From: Oceaniferula marina
GTDB taxonomy: Bacteria; Verrucomicrobiota; Verrucomicrobiia; Verrucomicrobiales; Akkermansiaceae
Length of the DNA: 64,000 nucleotides
NCBI RefSeq assembly: GCF_013391475.1
Contig: NZ_JACBAZ010000004.1
Span: 1 to 64,000, forward strand
Reading direction: 5' to 3'
In this document: positions 25,650 through 34,109 of the stretch, piece by piece
Layout of the letters: each line of letters starts with the position of its first letter
How positions within the stretch are numbered: position 1 is the first letter of the stretch
Notes under the pieces: model-generated
The model's input: the letters and a program-made list of their open reading frames with translations, nothing else
The model's database searches: none
What the model was told of the DNA's origin: nothing
Translations under genes and position numbers: made by a program

Positions 25650-28600
25650 ATGGAAAAGCTAAACGAAGGTATTTACGAGAACCTACTCACAGATGAGCTG
25701 AGTCAGAAATTAAAAGCTCTAGATCAGAAGCACCGTATTGCTCGTCTTGAAACGCCCGACAAAGCGCTTACGGCGGACTATTTGACCCGCTCCCTAGCTG
25801 AGCACATCAAACGCTCACTTCATATCGTAGGTAAGGCGAAAAACAACGAGCGGGAACGCTACGAACTGGCAAATCGAATTCTTCAAACCATTAGCGAATA
25901 CGACGAATCATTGGATTTCCTCAGTGATCAGCATTACATGGATGAGGAAAAGAATTTACTCACTGAAATATCTGAGCCTGACACAAAATCAATAGTTCGC
26001 CCATCCACACCACTTGCCTCCCCTTCGCTCTTCACCGGCTCCTCTGGCAGCCCCCAACTCGGCAAAGAACTCGAACTTGAATTAGAAAGTGCTGATCGAG
26101 TCGACATGCTTGTTTCATTTATTAAAACCGCAGGAATCAACCTGCTCTACCCCGCCCTCGAAAAATTCACTCAGCGTGGAGGAAAACTACGTATCATCAC
26201 CACGACGTATCTCGGGGCCTCAGATCCAGCCGCAATCCATAAACTCAAAAGCCTAGCCAACACCGAGATAAAGGTTAGCTACGACACCAAGCATTCACGC
26301 CTGCACGCCAAAGCCTATTTCATTCATAGAAATAGTGGCCTTTCATGTGCCTATATTGGTTCGGCAAACATCTCACATGCGGCGATGACGAGCGGTCTGG
26401 AATGGACAGTGAAGCTCCCGATGCAGGAGCTGCCCGACCTCTTCCGTCGCTGTGAAGCACAATTCGAGAGTTACTGGGAATCCCCATCGTTCAAAGCCTA
26501 CCACAATGATGATTTTGAATATCTTGTCGAGGCGACTCGGCGCGAAAAATACCCCACAGCTAATACAACCACAAAGCTTACGACCTTCACACTGAGACCT
26601 TTCGAGCACCAATCTATTGTGCTCGATGAACTCGAAGAAGCCCGAACCCAAAGAGACCAGTTCAGAAATCTTGTCGTCGCGGCGACAGGCACAGGGAAGA
26701 CCATGATCGCTGCCTTTGATTACCTAAGGCTCTGTGAGGAGGGTAAGCAAAGGCCCAAACTTTTATTTCTAGCCCACCGCAAAGAAATTCTAGAACAAGC
26801 ACAAGATTCATTTCGCCAAGTTCTCATCGATGGCGATTTTGGAGATTCGCTCTACGATGGACGGCAACCGGCAAAACACGACCACCTCTTCTGCTCAGTC
26901 CCTAGTTTTAACTCACGGAGCTTAATCACTGAATTTGGTCCCAACTATTGGGACATCGTCATTCTCGACGAAGCGCATCACGGCAAAGCCGCCAGCTACC
27001 AAAATATTCTACGCAGCCTCAACCCCAAAATCCTTCTAGGACTAACGGCTACCCCTGAACGAACCGACGGCTCCACTATCGCGGAAAATTTCGATTCCCC
27101 CTTAGCTTCAGAAATCCGACTTCCTGATGCACTGGAAAAGAAACTTCTTTGTCCGTTCCATTACTATGCCGTGAGCGACAACGTGGATTTCTCATCACTA
27201 TCATGGAAGCGTGGAAAATATGACCAGACAGAACTTAACAACCTTCTAACGGGAGACGATCTGAGAGTCAGCCTCATCATCAAAAAAATCATCGAGTATT
27301 TACCATCCCCGCTCGATCCTGATACATTTGATCACCTTCATGTCAAAGGCCTAGGATTTTGTGTTTCACAAGATCACGCACACTTCATGGCAGACCGTTT
27401 CAACGCAGCAGGAATACGAGCAACAGCCCTTGACTCAAACACACCAGCTGATGTGCGGCGCTCAGCTAGAAATGACCTTAAGTCTGGGGCAATCAACTTC
27501 GTCTTCACCGTAGACTTATTCAACGAAGGCGTTGATATCCCGTCCGTTAATTGCCTGCTATTTCTACGCCCGACTGAGAGCCATGTTATCTACCTTCAAC
27601 AATTCGGCCGTGGCCTCCGTCATAGTAAAGATAAAGAACAGGTCACCATATTGGACTTCATAGGAAAAGAGCGCAAAGAGTTCCGATACGACCTCAGACT
27701 CAAAGCGCTCCTACCAGGGAAACGAAACGATCTCACCAAAGAAATCGATGTGGGATTTCCCCATCTCCCCGCAGGTTGCTCCATTCAGTTTGAGCGAACC
27801 GCTAAAGAGCGTGTCATCAGGAATATTCGCCGAACCTATAACAACCCAGACATCAGAGTCGACGAAGCATTTTCCGAATGGAAAGGGAATCAAGCACCTA
27901 GTTTTAAAGAGTTCATTCATCGTAGCGAAGAAATACCAACGGAAATTCTTACCCGTAAATCATGGAGCGACTGGAAGGAGGCGTCTCAATTCCAAACAAT
28001 ACCGGAATGCAACGGTCGGGCTCCCGAGCTTCATTCACTCGCACGCGCCAGCATGATCACCTCTCCGCGCTACCTACAACACCTGCATGACTTACTCTAT
28101 GCATCAACCGCCCAGCTTCAAGAGCTCGTCAAAAATCCATACACACCATCCGCATATTACCTGCTCTGGAACAAACCCAGTAAGGTGACCGGATTCACCA
28201 GCTACTTTGAGGCATTTCGCCTACTCAAAGAAAACAAAAGATACACAAGCGACCTCTTAGAAATTCTCGAATATGCCCGAAGCAATCAAACCACGCGAGT
28301 TCAAGTTTCACTTCCCTTCCCCAGCCCGCTCGAACTCCATGGGCAATATACCATGCGTGAGGTTTCATCGGCATTCGGCAAAGCCAGTCTAGAATCATCA
28401 GGCCCTGCAGGAACAGGCGTCATCCCAGTCAAAGAACTCAAGCTCTATCTCCACTTTGTCACTTTTGAAAAAAACGAAAAACTATTCTCCGAAAGCACCA
28501 TGTATCGCGACTACCTCAGCTCTCGCAGCAAACTCCATTGGGAAAGCCAGTCAAATACCAGCCAAGCAACACCAACGGGACAAAACTACATCCATCATCA

Positions 28601-28799
28601 AGAACGAGGCTACACGGTTCTCTTCTTCGCTCGCCTCCGCAAGTCCGAAGGAAGACTCACCAGCCCATTTACCTACCTTGGCCCAGCGCAATTTATCAGC
28701 GCGAAAAGCGATCGCCCCATCGAAATGGTATGGGAACTCAACCATCCAGTCACACATTCATTTTTTCATGAGGCCAAGCTGGCTGCAGGGATTGCTTAA
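25650..28799 (+). CDS. PLD-DEAD/DEAH helicase-DUF3427 protein, probable defence gene
   Basis: 1049 residues. A helical N-terminus (1-130) leads to a phospholipase D-like nuclease domain (about 135-285) with HSRLHAKAYFI and AYIGSANISHAAM. A superfamily 2 helicase follows: Walker A AATGTGKT near 343-350, DEAH near 440, LTATPERTDG near 468, and motif VI QQFGRGLRHS near 650. The C-terminal 330 residues match the DUF3427 region of this known architecture. Such proteins resemble single-chain restriction enzymes and are often found in defence islands. The PLD motif has His and Lys but no downstream Asp. Codon use is more AT-rich than the neighbours, which fits transfer. Confidence 0.88.
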   Translation: MEKLNEGIYENLLTDELSQKLKALDQKHRIARLETPDKALTADYLTRSLAEHIKRSLHIVGKAKNNERERYELANRILQTISEYDESLDFLSDQHYMDEEKNLLTEISEPDTKSIVRPSTPLASPSLFTGSSGSPQLGKELELELESADRVDMLVSFIKTAGINLLYPALEKFTQRGGKLRIITTTYLGASDPAAIHKLKSLANTEIKVSYDTKHSRLHAKAYFIHRNSGLSCAYIGSANISHAAMTSGLEWTVKLPMQELPDLFRRCEAQFESYWESPSFKAYHNDDFEYLVEATRREKYPTANTTTKLTTFTLRPFEHQSIVLDELEEARTQRDQFRNLVVAATGTGKTMIAAFDYLRLCEEGKQRPKLLFLAHRKEILEQAQDSFRQVLIDGDFGDSLYDGRQPAKHDHLFCSVPSFNSRSLITEFGPNYWDIVILDEAHHGKAASYQNILRSLNPKILLGLTATPERTDGSTIAENFDSPLASEIRLPDALEKKLLCPFHYYAVSDNVDFSSLSWKRGKYDQTELNNLLTGDDLRVSLIIKKIIEYLPSPLDPDTFDHLHVKGLGFCVSQDHAHFMADRFNAAGIRATALDSNTPADVRRSARNDLKSGAINFVFTVDLFNEGVDIPSVNCLLFLRPTESHVIYLQQFGRGLRHSKDKEQVTILDFIGKERKEFRYDLRLKALLPGKRNDLTKEIDVGFPHLPAGCSIQFERTAKERVIRNIRRTYNNPDIRVDEAFSEWKGNQAPSFKEFIHRSEEIPTEILTRKSWSDWKEASQFQTIPECNGRAPELHSLARASMITSPRYLQHLHDLLYASTAQLQELVKNPYTPSAYYLLWNKPSKVTGFTSYFEAFRLLKENKRYTSDLLEILEYARSNQTTRVQVSLPFPSPLELHGQYTMREVSSAFGKASLESSGPAGTGVIPVKELKLYLHFVTFEKNEKLFSESTMYRDYLSSRSKLHWESQSNTSQATPTGQNYIHHQERGYTVLFFARLRKSEGRLTSPFTYLGPAQFISAKSDRPIEMVWELNHPVTHSFFHEAKLAAGIA

Positions 28800-28867
28800 A
28801 ATAGCGCCCTGACATCACGGACCATCACTCCAAACATCTATGCGCGGAAACAGAATCAGTGTAGATT

Positions 28868-29160
28868 CCAGTTGTTGCAAATTTTACAACAACTGCGCCG
28901 AAGTAGCGCTCCAAGAAGCTAGCAGCATCCAGTAATTCGGAATTTCCGAATTTCAGTAGCTAGTGGCATGTCGAGATTCCCGACACACCACTCCCCACAG
29001 AGCCACTGAAGGAAAAAACAATGTAAACCCGTCAGACTCTACAACCTGAACGTCATTATTTGCGTCGGCTACCGAGTGTGATCCCAGCGTGATCTGAGCC
29101 ACCAAACGCCTACATGAATACCTGCTCAAAAATTTTCCCATGGCTGACCATGCGACTCAA
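28868..29160 (+). pseudogene. decayed RhuM-family fragment A
   Basis: Three pieces in three different frames match the order of a RhuM (virulence protein) core: VVANFTTTAPK at 28871, RLYNLNVIICVGYRV at 29034-29078 (family: YNLDVIISVGYRV), then TKRLHEYLLKNFPMAD from 29101. Frameshifts and stops separate them. It lies directly downstream of the helicase on the same strand. Confidence 0.6.
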
Positions 29161-29343
29161 AGAAGCTGGAAACTCAGAATTACTACATACCAGCACACTA
29201 AAGAGATATTTTCAGAAGGTGCACTCGAAGAAATCTCAACTGTTGCACAATATACAACAGTTCAAAATGAGGACGATCGAGAGGTAACATGATCCTCAGG
29301 GCTCTAGAATGTGGACGTTATTATCTCCGTAGGCTACCGCCTC
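29161..29343 (+). pseudogene. decayed RhuM-family fragment B, tandem to A
   Basis: In the frame of the last piece of fragment A, the reading goes on as HTKEIFSEGALEEISTVAQ, then TTVQNEDDREV, two in-frame stops, and VDVIISVGYRL at 29311-29343. This repeats a part of the RhuM core already present in fragment A, so it is a second copy or a tandem duplication, also dead. Confidence 0.6.
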
Positions 29344-29360
29344 TTGCCAAGACCCAGTAA

Positions 29361-29567
29361 AAAGAATCCGGAATCAGCTGGAAACTTGAACCTGGAAAAT
29401 TCAAACCCAGCTCAGTCGCCCACTACCTTCTTTTTGAATTTGCCGAGCACGCCAATATTACGCCATTGTCTCTAGACTCTGTGCACCGCAAACACAGATC
29501 CGGCTCGAAATACATGGCAGTCTCCTGCCCCTGGAGTGAAATCCTCAACAATCAACCTGCAGTGTAA
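29361..29567 (+). pseudogene. open frame without start codon, unrecognised gene remnant
   Basis: A 68-residue frame begins after a stop and has no start codon near its beginning. It reads sensibly (ISWKLEPGKFKPSSVAHYL, LFEFAEHANITPL, then CPWSEIL), unlike random sequence. It may be the C-terminal remnant of an island gene. I do not recognise a family. Confidence 0.35.
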
Positions 29568-29632
29568 CCGCTCACGCTGACTCAGTTCCTCTCTTCCGTG
29601 TATTCAGTGTTTTCCGAGGTAAAGAGCCCCTC

Positions 29633-30115
29633 TCACGCCAGCCCATATTCCACATCCTCCTCGGCGGCAAAGTGATACTCCATCGACCGACGCTCGATCA
29701 GGTAGGGCAACCGTGCTGTGAGAGCCTCGATCTTGGCCACATTGGATAGCTCACATTCCCACACAACCACGACATTCCACCCCTGCTTCCGGAGATCATG
29801 GACATTGGCCTTGTCGCGCACTTGATTCTTCCCCAGCTTCTCCCTCCACCACTCGGTCCGAGTCTTTGGCAGCCGAAAAGCAGCACACCCTTCATGCGCA
29901 TGCCAAAAGCAGCCGTGCACAAAAACCAAGGTCTTCCACTTCGGCAACACGATGTCAGGTTTTCCAGGCAGCCGTTTGTTATTCTGAGCATTGACCGTAA
30001 ACCGATACCCCAAGCTATGCAGTATTGATCGCACAAGCATCTCCGGCTTGGTATCCTTGCCACGTATCCGAGACATCACCCAGCTACGCTTCTCCTTTGT
30101 GAAAACATCAGTCAC
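29633..30115 (-). CDS. vsr: very short patch repair endonuclease Vsr
   Basis: 160 residues, slightly longer than the usual 135-150. The Vsr fold is shown by MSRIRGKDTKPEMLVRSILH, LPGKPDIVLPKWKTLVFVHG (catalytic Asp in PDIV), CFWHAHEGC (zinc and active-site His) and WREKLGKNQVRDK. Vsr nicks T:G mismatches left by deamination of 5-methylcytosine and normally accompanies a Dcm-type methylase; none is in this window. It closes the accessory island next to tRNA-Thr. The ribosome site is weak. Confidence 0.95.
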   Translation of the reverse strand: MTDVFTKEKRSWVMSRIRGKDTKPEMLVRSILHSLGYRFTVNAQNNKRLPGKPDIVLPKWKTLVFVHGCFWHAHEGCAAFRLPKTRTEWWREKLGKNQVRDKANVHDLRKQGWNVVVVWECELSNVAKIEALTARLPYLIERRSMEYHFAAEEDVEYGLA

Positions 30116-30339
30116 ACCACCACCCTAGACCATAGCCAATATTATCCAAGCTGAACATGGCTCACCGAAGCACCTTCACATAACACCACAATGTCTCATC
30201 ATACGGCACATCACTATTTCGAGCACCTTCATTTCAATCTTGAAGCAAGCGCTGAGCTTACATCATAAATATCGGCATTTTTGGTCTAGTTTTTGGTCAC
30301 ACACTCCAAGCAAACAGACTCAAAATAAGCATAAAAAAG

Positions 30340-30364
30340 CCCCCAATCCCTTATGGAATGGAGG
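30340..30364 (-). terminator. terminator of tRNA-Thr(CGU)
   Basis: On the minus strand CCTCCATTCC and GGGATTGGGGG form an imperfect stem with an ATAA loop, followed by TTTTTT. It begins four bases after the tRNA 3' end. Confidence 0.6.
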
Positions 30365-30368
30365 ATGG

Positions 30369-30440
30369 AGCCACTGGCCGGAATTGAACCGGCGACCTAT
30401 TCATTACGAGTGAATTGCTCTACCCCTGAGCTACAGTGGC
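30369..30440 (-). tRNA. tRNA-Thr (anticodon CGU)
   Basis: Full cloverleaf: acceptor GCCACTG/CAGTGGC, D arm GCTC/GAGC, anticodon stem ATTCA/TGAAT with loop CTCGTAA, T arm GCCGG-TTCAATT-CCGGC. CCA is not encoded. It borders the helicase/Vsr island. Confidence 0.95.
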
Positions 30441-30521
30441 CTTAAAAGGATGCGAGCCTGGTTTGACGGCGCGCGGCCATGTATTTAGCACAGAAAATGT
30501 ATGAGGCAAGCCCAAGATCGC

Positions 30522-30767
30522 TCAATCCTCGGATTCAAGCATCTTATCAATTTTGGTCACCAGTTTGTGCGGACAGCGGCCACGCTGGTACTTGTTCCAA
30601 ATCACCTGACGTAATTTTTCCAGCAACTCACGGGGAATGGGGTCATAGCGACTCCACCCCTCGTCACCTTTCAACTGGGACGCCAAACTCCAGCATCCTG
30701 CATGATATGTCGCCCGGAACAGCACCTGGCCATCTTCAGAATCTTCACGCCACTGATGTTTTTGCAT
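30522..30767 (-). CDS. small basic protein of unknown function
   Basis: 81 residues from the ATG at 30767 (MQKHQWREDSEDGQVLFRA). The longer frame upstream overlaps the lipoprotein gene in another frame and is not supported. The body (YHAGCWSLASQLKGDEGWSR, split: AGCWSLASQ, EGWSRYDPI) and the C-terminal helical LLEKLRQVIWNKYQRGRCPH look like a real protein; I do not recognise it. It starts 20 bases after the stop of the lipoprotein gene and is probably co-transcribed with it. Confidence 0.5.
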   Translation of the reverse strand: MQKHQWREDSEDGQVLFRATYHAGCWSLASQLKGDEGWSRYDPIPRELLEKLRQVIWNKYQRGRCPHKLVTKIDKMLESED

Positions 30768-30786
30768 GCCGTTCTTATAGCCCGTT

Positions 30787-31290
30787 TCACCCCTCTTGCC
30801 TACCGGAATCAGCCTGATCTTTCCACAAATACGAGTGCTCCTCAGCCAGAACCTTCGCACCCCGACGCAGTTGCACCCGCCAAGCCAAGACCCGACCACC
30901 AACACGGTAATCCTCACCGGCGATTTTAAACTCCACCCTGCCCGACTCCTCCTCACCCGGAACCGTCCGACTCATGCGGATGATCTTGGATGCGGTAGCG
31001 GCTTGCTGATAATCCATCACGACTTCGAGATCGCCACCACCCACCTGGTCGTTCTGCCAACTGACGGTGTAATAATGCCCCAAACGGGCTTTGCGCTCCT
31101 CCATCGTCACTGCGCCTCTCAACCGATAAAGCTGATCACCTCTGGCCATCTCCGACTTATCGTCCACAGGATCCACATCCTGCAAATGAAAATGTCTGAC
31201 CGTCAACAGGTCCGGTTCTTGGTTTGAGCATGAGCTCAGGACAAACGCCCCGACAGCCAAAACCTTAAAAGTATTACTCAACTTACGCAC
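30787..31290 (-). CDS. putative lipoprotein of unknown function
   Basis: About 167 residues from a GTG at 31290; the ATG at 31347 is possible but leaves only a few bases to the divergent Fur gene. A hydrophobic stretch TFKVLAVGAFVL is followed by SSCSNQ, a lipobox with Cys as the likely lipidated residue. The rest is a mixed beta domain (YTVSWQNDQVGGGDLEVV, RVEFKIAGEDYRVGGRV) with no catalytic motif. I do not recognise the family. It is divergent from the Fur gene, so it may be under its control. Confidence 0.6.
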   Translation of the reverse strand: MRKLSNTFKVLAVGAFVLSSCSNQEPDLLTVRHFHLQDVDPVDDKSEMARGDQLYRLRGAVTMEERKARLGHYYTVSWQNDQVGGGDLEVVMDYQQAATASKIIRMSRTVPGEEESGRVEFKIAGEDYRVGGRVLAWRVQLRRGAKVLAEEHSYLWKDQADSGRQEG

Positions 31291-31376
31291 ACGCCCAGTT
31301 AAAGCTGATTCACAAAAAAACCAATATCGAAATTTCCAAATCGCCATCTGCAGAGAATTTGTCTATCATCTTTCGC

Positions 31377-31874
31377 ATGGATTCCACCGTCGCCACCCGT
31401 CTCCAACAATTTATTCAAACCAAAGGGCTGCGCAATACCCCCCAACGCGACGCCATCGTGGAAGCCATCTTTTCCTCGGACGAACATTTTACCGCGGATG
31501 AACTGTGGGACCGCATCCGAAAAACCCAGTCAAAATCATCAAGGGCGACGGTCTACCGCACCATCTCACTCTTGGTCGAGGCTGGACTCCTGCATGAAAT
31601 CGACCTCGGGGACGATCAGAAAACCTACGACCCCAACTTTATCGACAGCCCGGCACACAACCATCTGGTCTGTATCGATTGTGGTAAGGTGATCGAGTTT
31701 GAAGACGACAACATCCGCCTGCTCAACGACTGCGCCGCTCGTCGACTCGGGTTCCGAGCCTCCAAGCAATCGCTCAAAATTGAGGCCTGCTGCGAAGCAT
31801 TACGCCTCCACGGGCGCTGCGACAACCTGATCGAAGCCCGCATCCAAGGCAAGCGCCTGCCAAAACACCGGTAG
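31377..31874 (+). CDS. Fur-family metal-responsive repressor
   Basis: 165 residues from the ATG at 31377 (MDSTVATRLQ). The winged helix (about 10-85) contains RNTPQRDAIVEAIF and SSRATVYRTISLLVEAGLL. The metal-binding dimerisation domain has HNHLVCIDCGKVIEFEDD (first CxxC and His cluster) and a second Cys pair near the C-terminus (CCEALRLHGRC). Sequence balance favours Fur over Zur, but members of this family cannot be told apart reliably by eye. The gene is divergent from the lipoprotein gene; element copy 3 lies downstream. Confidence 0.92.
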   Translation: MDSTVATRLQQFIQTKGLRNTPQRDAIVEAIFSSDEHFTADELWDRIRKTQSKSSRATVYRTISLLVEAGLLHEIDLGDDQKTYDPNFIDSPAHNHLVCIDCGKVIEFEDDNIRLLNDCAARRLGFRASKQSLKIEACCEALRLHGRCDNLIEARIQGKRLPKHR

Positions 31875-32002
31875 AGGGCATCACCGCCATGCGGCTGTCT
31901 TGCGACCCCTTGCTCAACTGGCACCTCCCCTGCCCAACTGGCACCCTTTCACCTCAAACATCTTGGAAGCCGCTCCTCCAAAATAGCCGTTCAAATGGCG
32001 TT

Positions 32003-32205
32003 ATACCACTCCGCAAAACAGACGAGACGATTGATCGTTGTTGAGATATTTGGAAAAGCACTGCGTGATCCATGAGAGTTCCGGATGAATGACTCCTTTG
32101 GCTTTGTTTCTCCTTAGTCATGGTGCCCGCACCATTCCTTCGTCGCGCCTTACCAAAGAACTCATTCATCTCGGCTATCGTCCCGTCTGTTTTACTACTT
32201 GGTAT
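32003..32205 (-). mobile_element. 203-bp inverted-repeat element, copy 3 (reverse orientation)
   Basis: Read on the minus strand it is almost identical to copy 2: ATACCAAGTAGTAAAACAG at one end and CTGTTTTGCGGAGTGGTAT at the other, with the same internal arms and central palindrome. It is flanked by TTA on both sides. It starts five bases beyond the stop of the DUF3820 gene, so like copy 2 it sits at a gene's 3' end. Confidence 0.82.
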
Positions 32206-32210
32206 TACGT

Positions 32211-32537
32211 TTAAAACCGTTCGCTATCACCTCTGCGATTTTTTCGTTTACGCACGGAACGGCGCCCACCCTGTGCGCCCCTCAGAGGATCAAATACGGA
32301 ATCCATCCCAACGGATTTAATTTCCCATGCTGTCTGCATCAGCTCTCCCAAACGTCCATTGGGAAAGCCACGCTCAGAGAACCACTGCAGGTATTCTATA
32401 GGCAAATCCATGATCGGGATGCCACGCGGTGGAAACTCCCCGGGGCCAAAACGGCCAAAGGGCATCGACACCTTGCCGATTTCCTCCAGCAGCTCACGGA
32501 AGTCTTCACGTTCACCGTCGGAAAACTCCATCACCAC
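32211..32537 (-). CDS. DUF3820 family protein
   Basis: 108 residues. The DUF3820 core is plain: SMPFGRFGPGEFPPRGIPI followed by MDLPIEYLQWFSERGFPNG and KLGELM-type RLGELMQTAW. Members are small proteins of unknown role, sometimes attached to exonucleases. The C-terminal tail is strongly basic (RRSVRKRKNRRGDSERF) and ends five bases from element copy 3, so part of the tail may have been altered by that insertion. It starts eight bases after the stop of folE2 and is likely in one operon with it. Confidence 0.8.
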   Translation of the reverse strand: MVMEFSDGEREDFRELLEEIGKVSMPFGRFGPGEFPPRGIPIMDLPIEYLQWFSERGFPNGRLGELMQTAWEIKSVGMDSVFDPLRGAQGGRRSVRKRKNRRGDSERF

Positions 32538-32545
32538 TAAGCGCC

Positions 32546-33334
32546 TTACGCATTGCTTGCCTTTTCAATCACTGCGTAAGCGTTGTGATTATGAATCGAC
32601 TCAAAATTCTCAGCCTCTACACGATACCAGGTGATATTCTCCTGGGCATCAGAACGAGCGGCAATGTTACGAACCAGATCCTCGACAAAGACCGGATTTT
32701 CATACGCCCGCTCTGTCACGGCCTTCTCATCAGGGCGTTTCAGAAGACTGTAGAGTTCACAGCTTGCCGATGCCTCCACGAGGTCAATCAGATCTTCAAT
32801 CCAGATCGGGTCCTTTGAACGCACCGTGTACGTCACCTTCCCCCGCTGGTTATGCGCACCATATTCACTAATCGCCTTCGAACATGGGCAGAGCGTCGCA
32901 ACCGGGACTTCCACCGTCAGGGCGAAATCCGCACTTCCTTCAACATCAACCTCAATTTCAAAAACGACTTCATAGTCCATAACCCCGGGCATACGGGTAA
33001 CCGGGGCCTCCTTAGTCCGGAAAAAGGGAAAGCGGAATTCCACATGCGCCTTACGCGCATCCAGCCTACCCAGCAATTCATTTGGGATTGCGGTGATTTC
33101 CCTGACATCGAGGCAGTTTCCGTGTGAATTCAGCACCTCGACAAAGCGACTCATGTGCGTGCCCTTGAAATGGTGGGGCAAATCCACAGCCAAGGCCGTT
33201 GTTGCGATGGTGCGCTGCGTGCTGCCGTCTTTATTGCGAACCTCCAGAGGAAATCGCAGCGCCTTCACGCCCACGCGATCAATCGCGATATTCCGATCAT
33301 CAAACTCGTTCTGTGTATCCTTTAGCTCCTGCAT
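32546..33334 (-). CDS. folE2: GTP cyclohydrolase FolE2 (type IB)
   Basis: 262 residues. FolE2/MptA family features: GVKALRFPLEVRNKDGST, HHFKGTHMSRFVE, the Cys of CPCSKAISEYGAHNQRG (metal site) and the C-terminal YRVEAENFESIHNHNAYA, in part. It makes dihydroneopterin triphosphate for folate or pterin synthesis. FolE2 works with metals other than zinc, and in several bacteria it replaces the zinc enzyme FolE under zinc limitation. It forms an operon with the DUF3820 gene and lies between the Fur gene and the S18/L33 genes. Confidence 0.95.
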   Translation of the reverse strand: MQELKDTQNEFDDRNIAIDRVGVKALRFPLEVRNKDGSTQRTIATTALAVDLPHHFKGTHMSRFVEVLNSHGNCLDVREITAIPNELLGRLDARKAHVEFRFPFFRTKEAPVTRMPGVMDYEVVFEIEVDVEGSADFALTVEVPVATLCPCSKAISEYGAHNQRGKVTYTVRSKDPIWIEDLIDLVEASASCELYSLLKRPDEKAVTERAYENPVFVEDLVRNIAARSDAQENITWYRVEAENFESIHNHNAYAVIEKASNA

Positions 33335-33381
33335 GGTCTTTCCAGCTCTCTCGTTCGCCTTCTCTTTAAAAATGATTCGAC

Positions 33382-33415
33382 AAAAAAAGCCTGCCCGGAA
33401 TCATCGGACAGGCTT
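33382..33415 (-). terminator. terminator of the rpmG-rpsR operon
   Basis: AAGCCTG and CAGGCTT plus inner CCG/CGG form a strong stem with one mismatch and loop GAATCAT. On the minus strand a run of T (33382-33386) follows. Confidence 0.85.
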
Positions 33416-33445
33416 GAAAATGATCTAGATCACTTCACCTACAAA

Positions 33446-33697
33446 TTAACCGATGAGGTTGCAAGCGCGGGCGCGTTTGATCTCACGGGTGATCTTACGG
33501 TGAAGCTTGGCAGATACGCCGGTCACACGACGAGGAAGGATCTTCCCGGTCTCGGTGGTGAACTGCTTCAAAAGCTCAAAGTTCTTGTAGTTGATCTCAG
33601 CTTCAGGAATGTCGTGACGACGGTGTGGCATCGGACGGTTTGCCTTCCAGTAAGCAATACGACGTTCCTTGTTCTTTGGAGTAGATATCGAGGACAT
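33446..33697 (-). CDS. rpsR: 30S ribosomal protein bS18
   Basis: 83 residues. The S18 signature [20 protein letters not shown] is followed by [20 protein letters not shown]. No CxxC pair is present in the N-terminal arm, so this is the zinc-free form. It binds 16S rRNA with S6 in the small subunit platform. It follows rpmG by 40 bases on the same strand and ends in a clear terminator. The usual neighbours S6, SSB and L9 are absent. Confidence 0.95.
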   Translation of the reverse strand: MSSISTPKNKERRIAYWKANRPMPHRRHDIPEAEINYKNFELLKQFTTETGKILPRRVTGVSAKLHRKITREIKRARACNLIG

Positions 33698-33737
33698 GAT
33701 AAATGATTGGGTAAATAATTGAATCAGAGCAAACGGA

Positions 33738-33911
33738 CTATCGAAGCTCGCGGTGCAGAGTGCGACGACGCAGGAAAGGGTTGTATTTAACCTTCTCCAA
33801 GCGGCCCGGTGTGTTCAGGCTCTTCTTGTTACGGGTAGACGTGTAGCGGGAAGTCGGCTTTCCTTCAGCCTTGGCTTCCGTGCATTCGAGAATGATAATG
33901 TCGCGTGGCAT
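33738..33911 (-). CDS. rpmG: 50S ribosomal protein bL33
   Basis: 57 residues from the ATG at 33911 ([17 protein letters not shown]). The upstream Met at 33959 adds a non-homologous stretch and is rejected. The family ending [19 protein letters not shown] is intact. Only one Cys is present, where zinc-ribbon forms have two CxxC pairs, so this is a zinc-free L33. First gene of the rpmG-rpsR operon. Confidence 0.95.
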   Translation of the reverse strand: MPRDIIILECTEAKAEGKPTSRYTSTRNKKSLNTPGRLEKVKYNPFLRRRTLHRELR

Positions 33912-34109
33912 GGTTCTGTAGTGGTAAAGTGTCTGGATAAATAGCTGTGAGGCGTTCAAGTGGCAGGCGGTTCAGCGCCTGGCCATCTCTGGAAAAAACC
34001 GAACGGATCACTCGGCTTTAGCCCTCGCAGAAGGCGGGGACGCGCAAACTACGCATTTTGGGGCGTTGGTCAAGCAGAGAATCTGAGGAATTGCGATTTT
34101 TCTCCTCAT

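Noticed and set aside
28999-29010. Match of GAGCCACTG to the end of tRNA-Thr(CGU) as an island attachment site
   Set aside because: Only nine bases agree, which is expected by chance in a region of this size.
30768-30956. Long N-terminal extension of the 81-residue protein
   Set aside because: It overlaps the lipoprotein gene in another frame and has Cys/Trp/Arg-rich shadow composition.
33335-33386. Zur or Fur operator before folE2
   Set aside because: I looked for an inverted repeat of the usual type and found none convincing.
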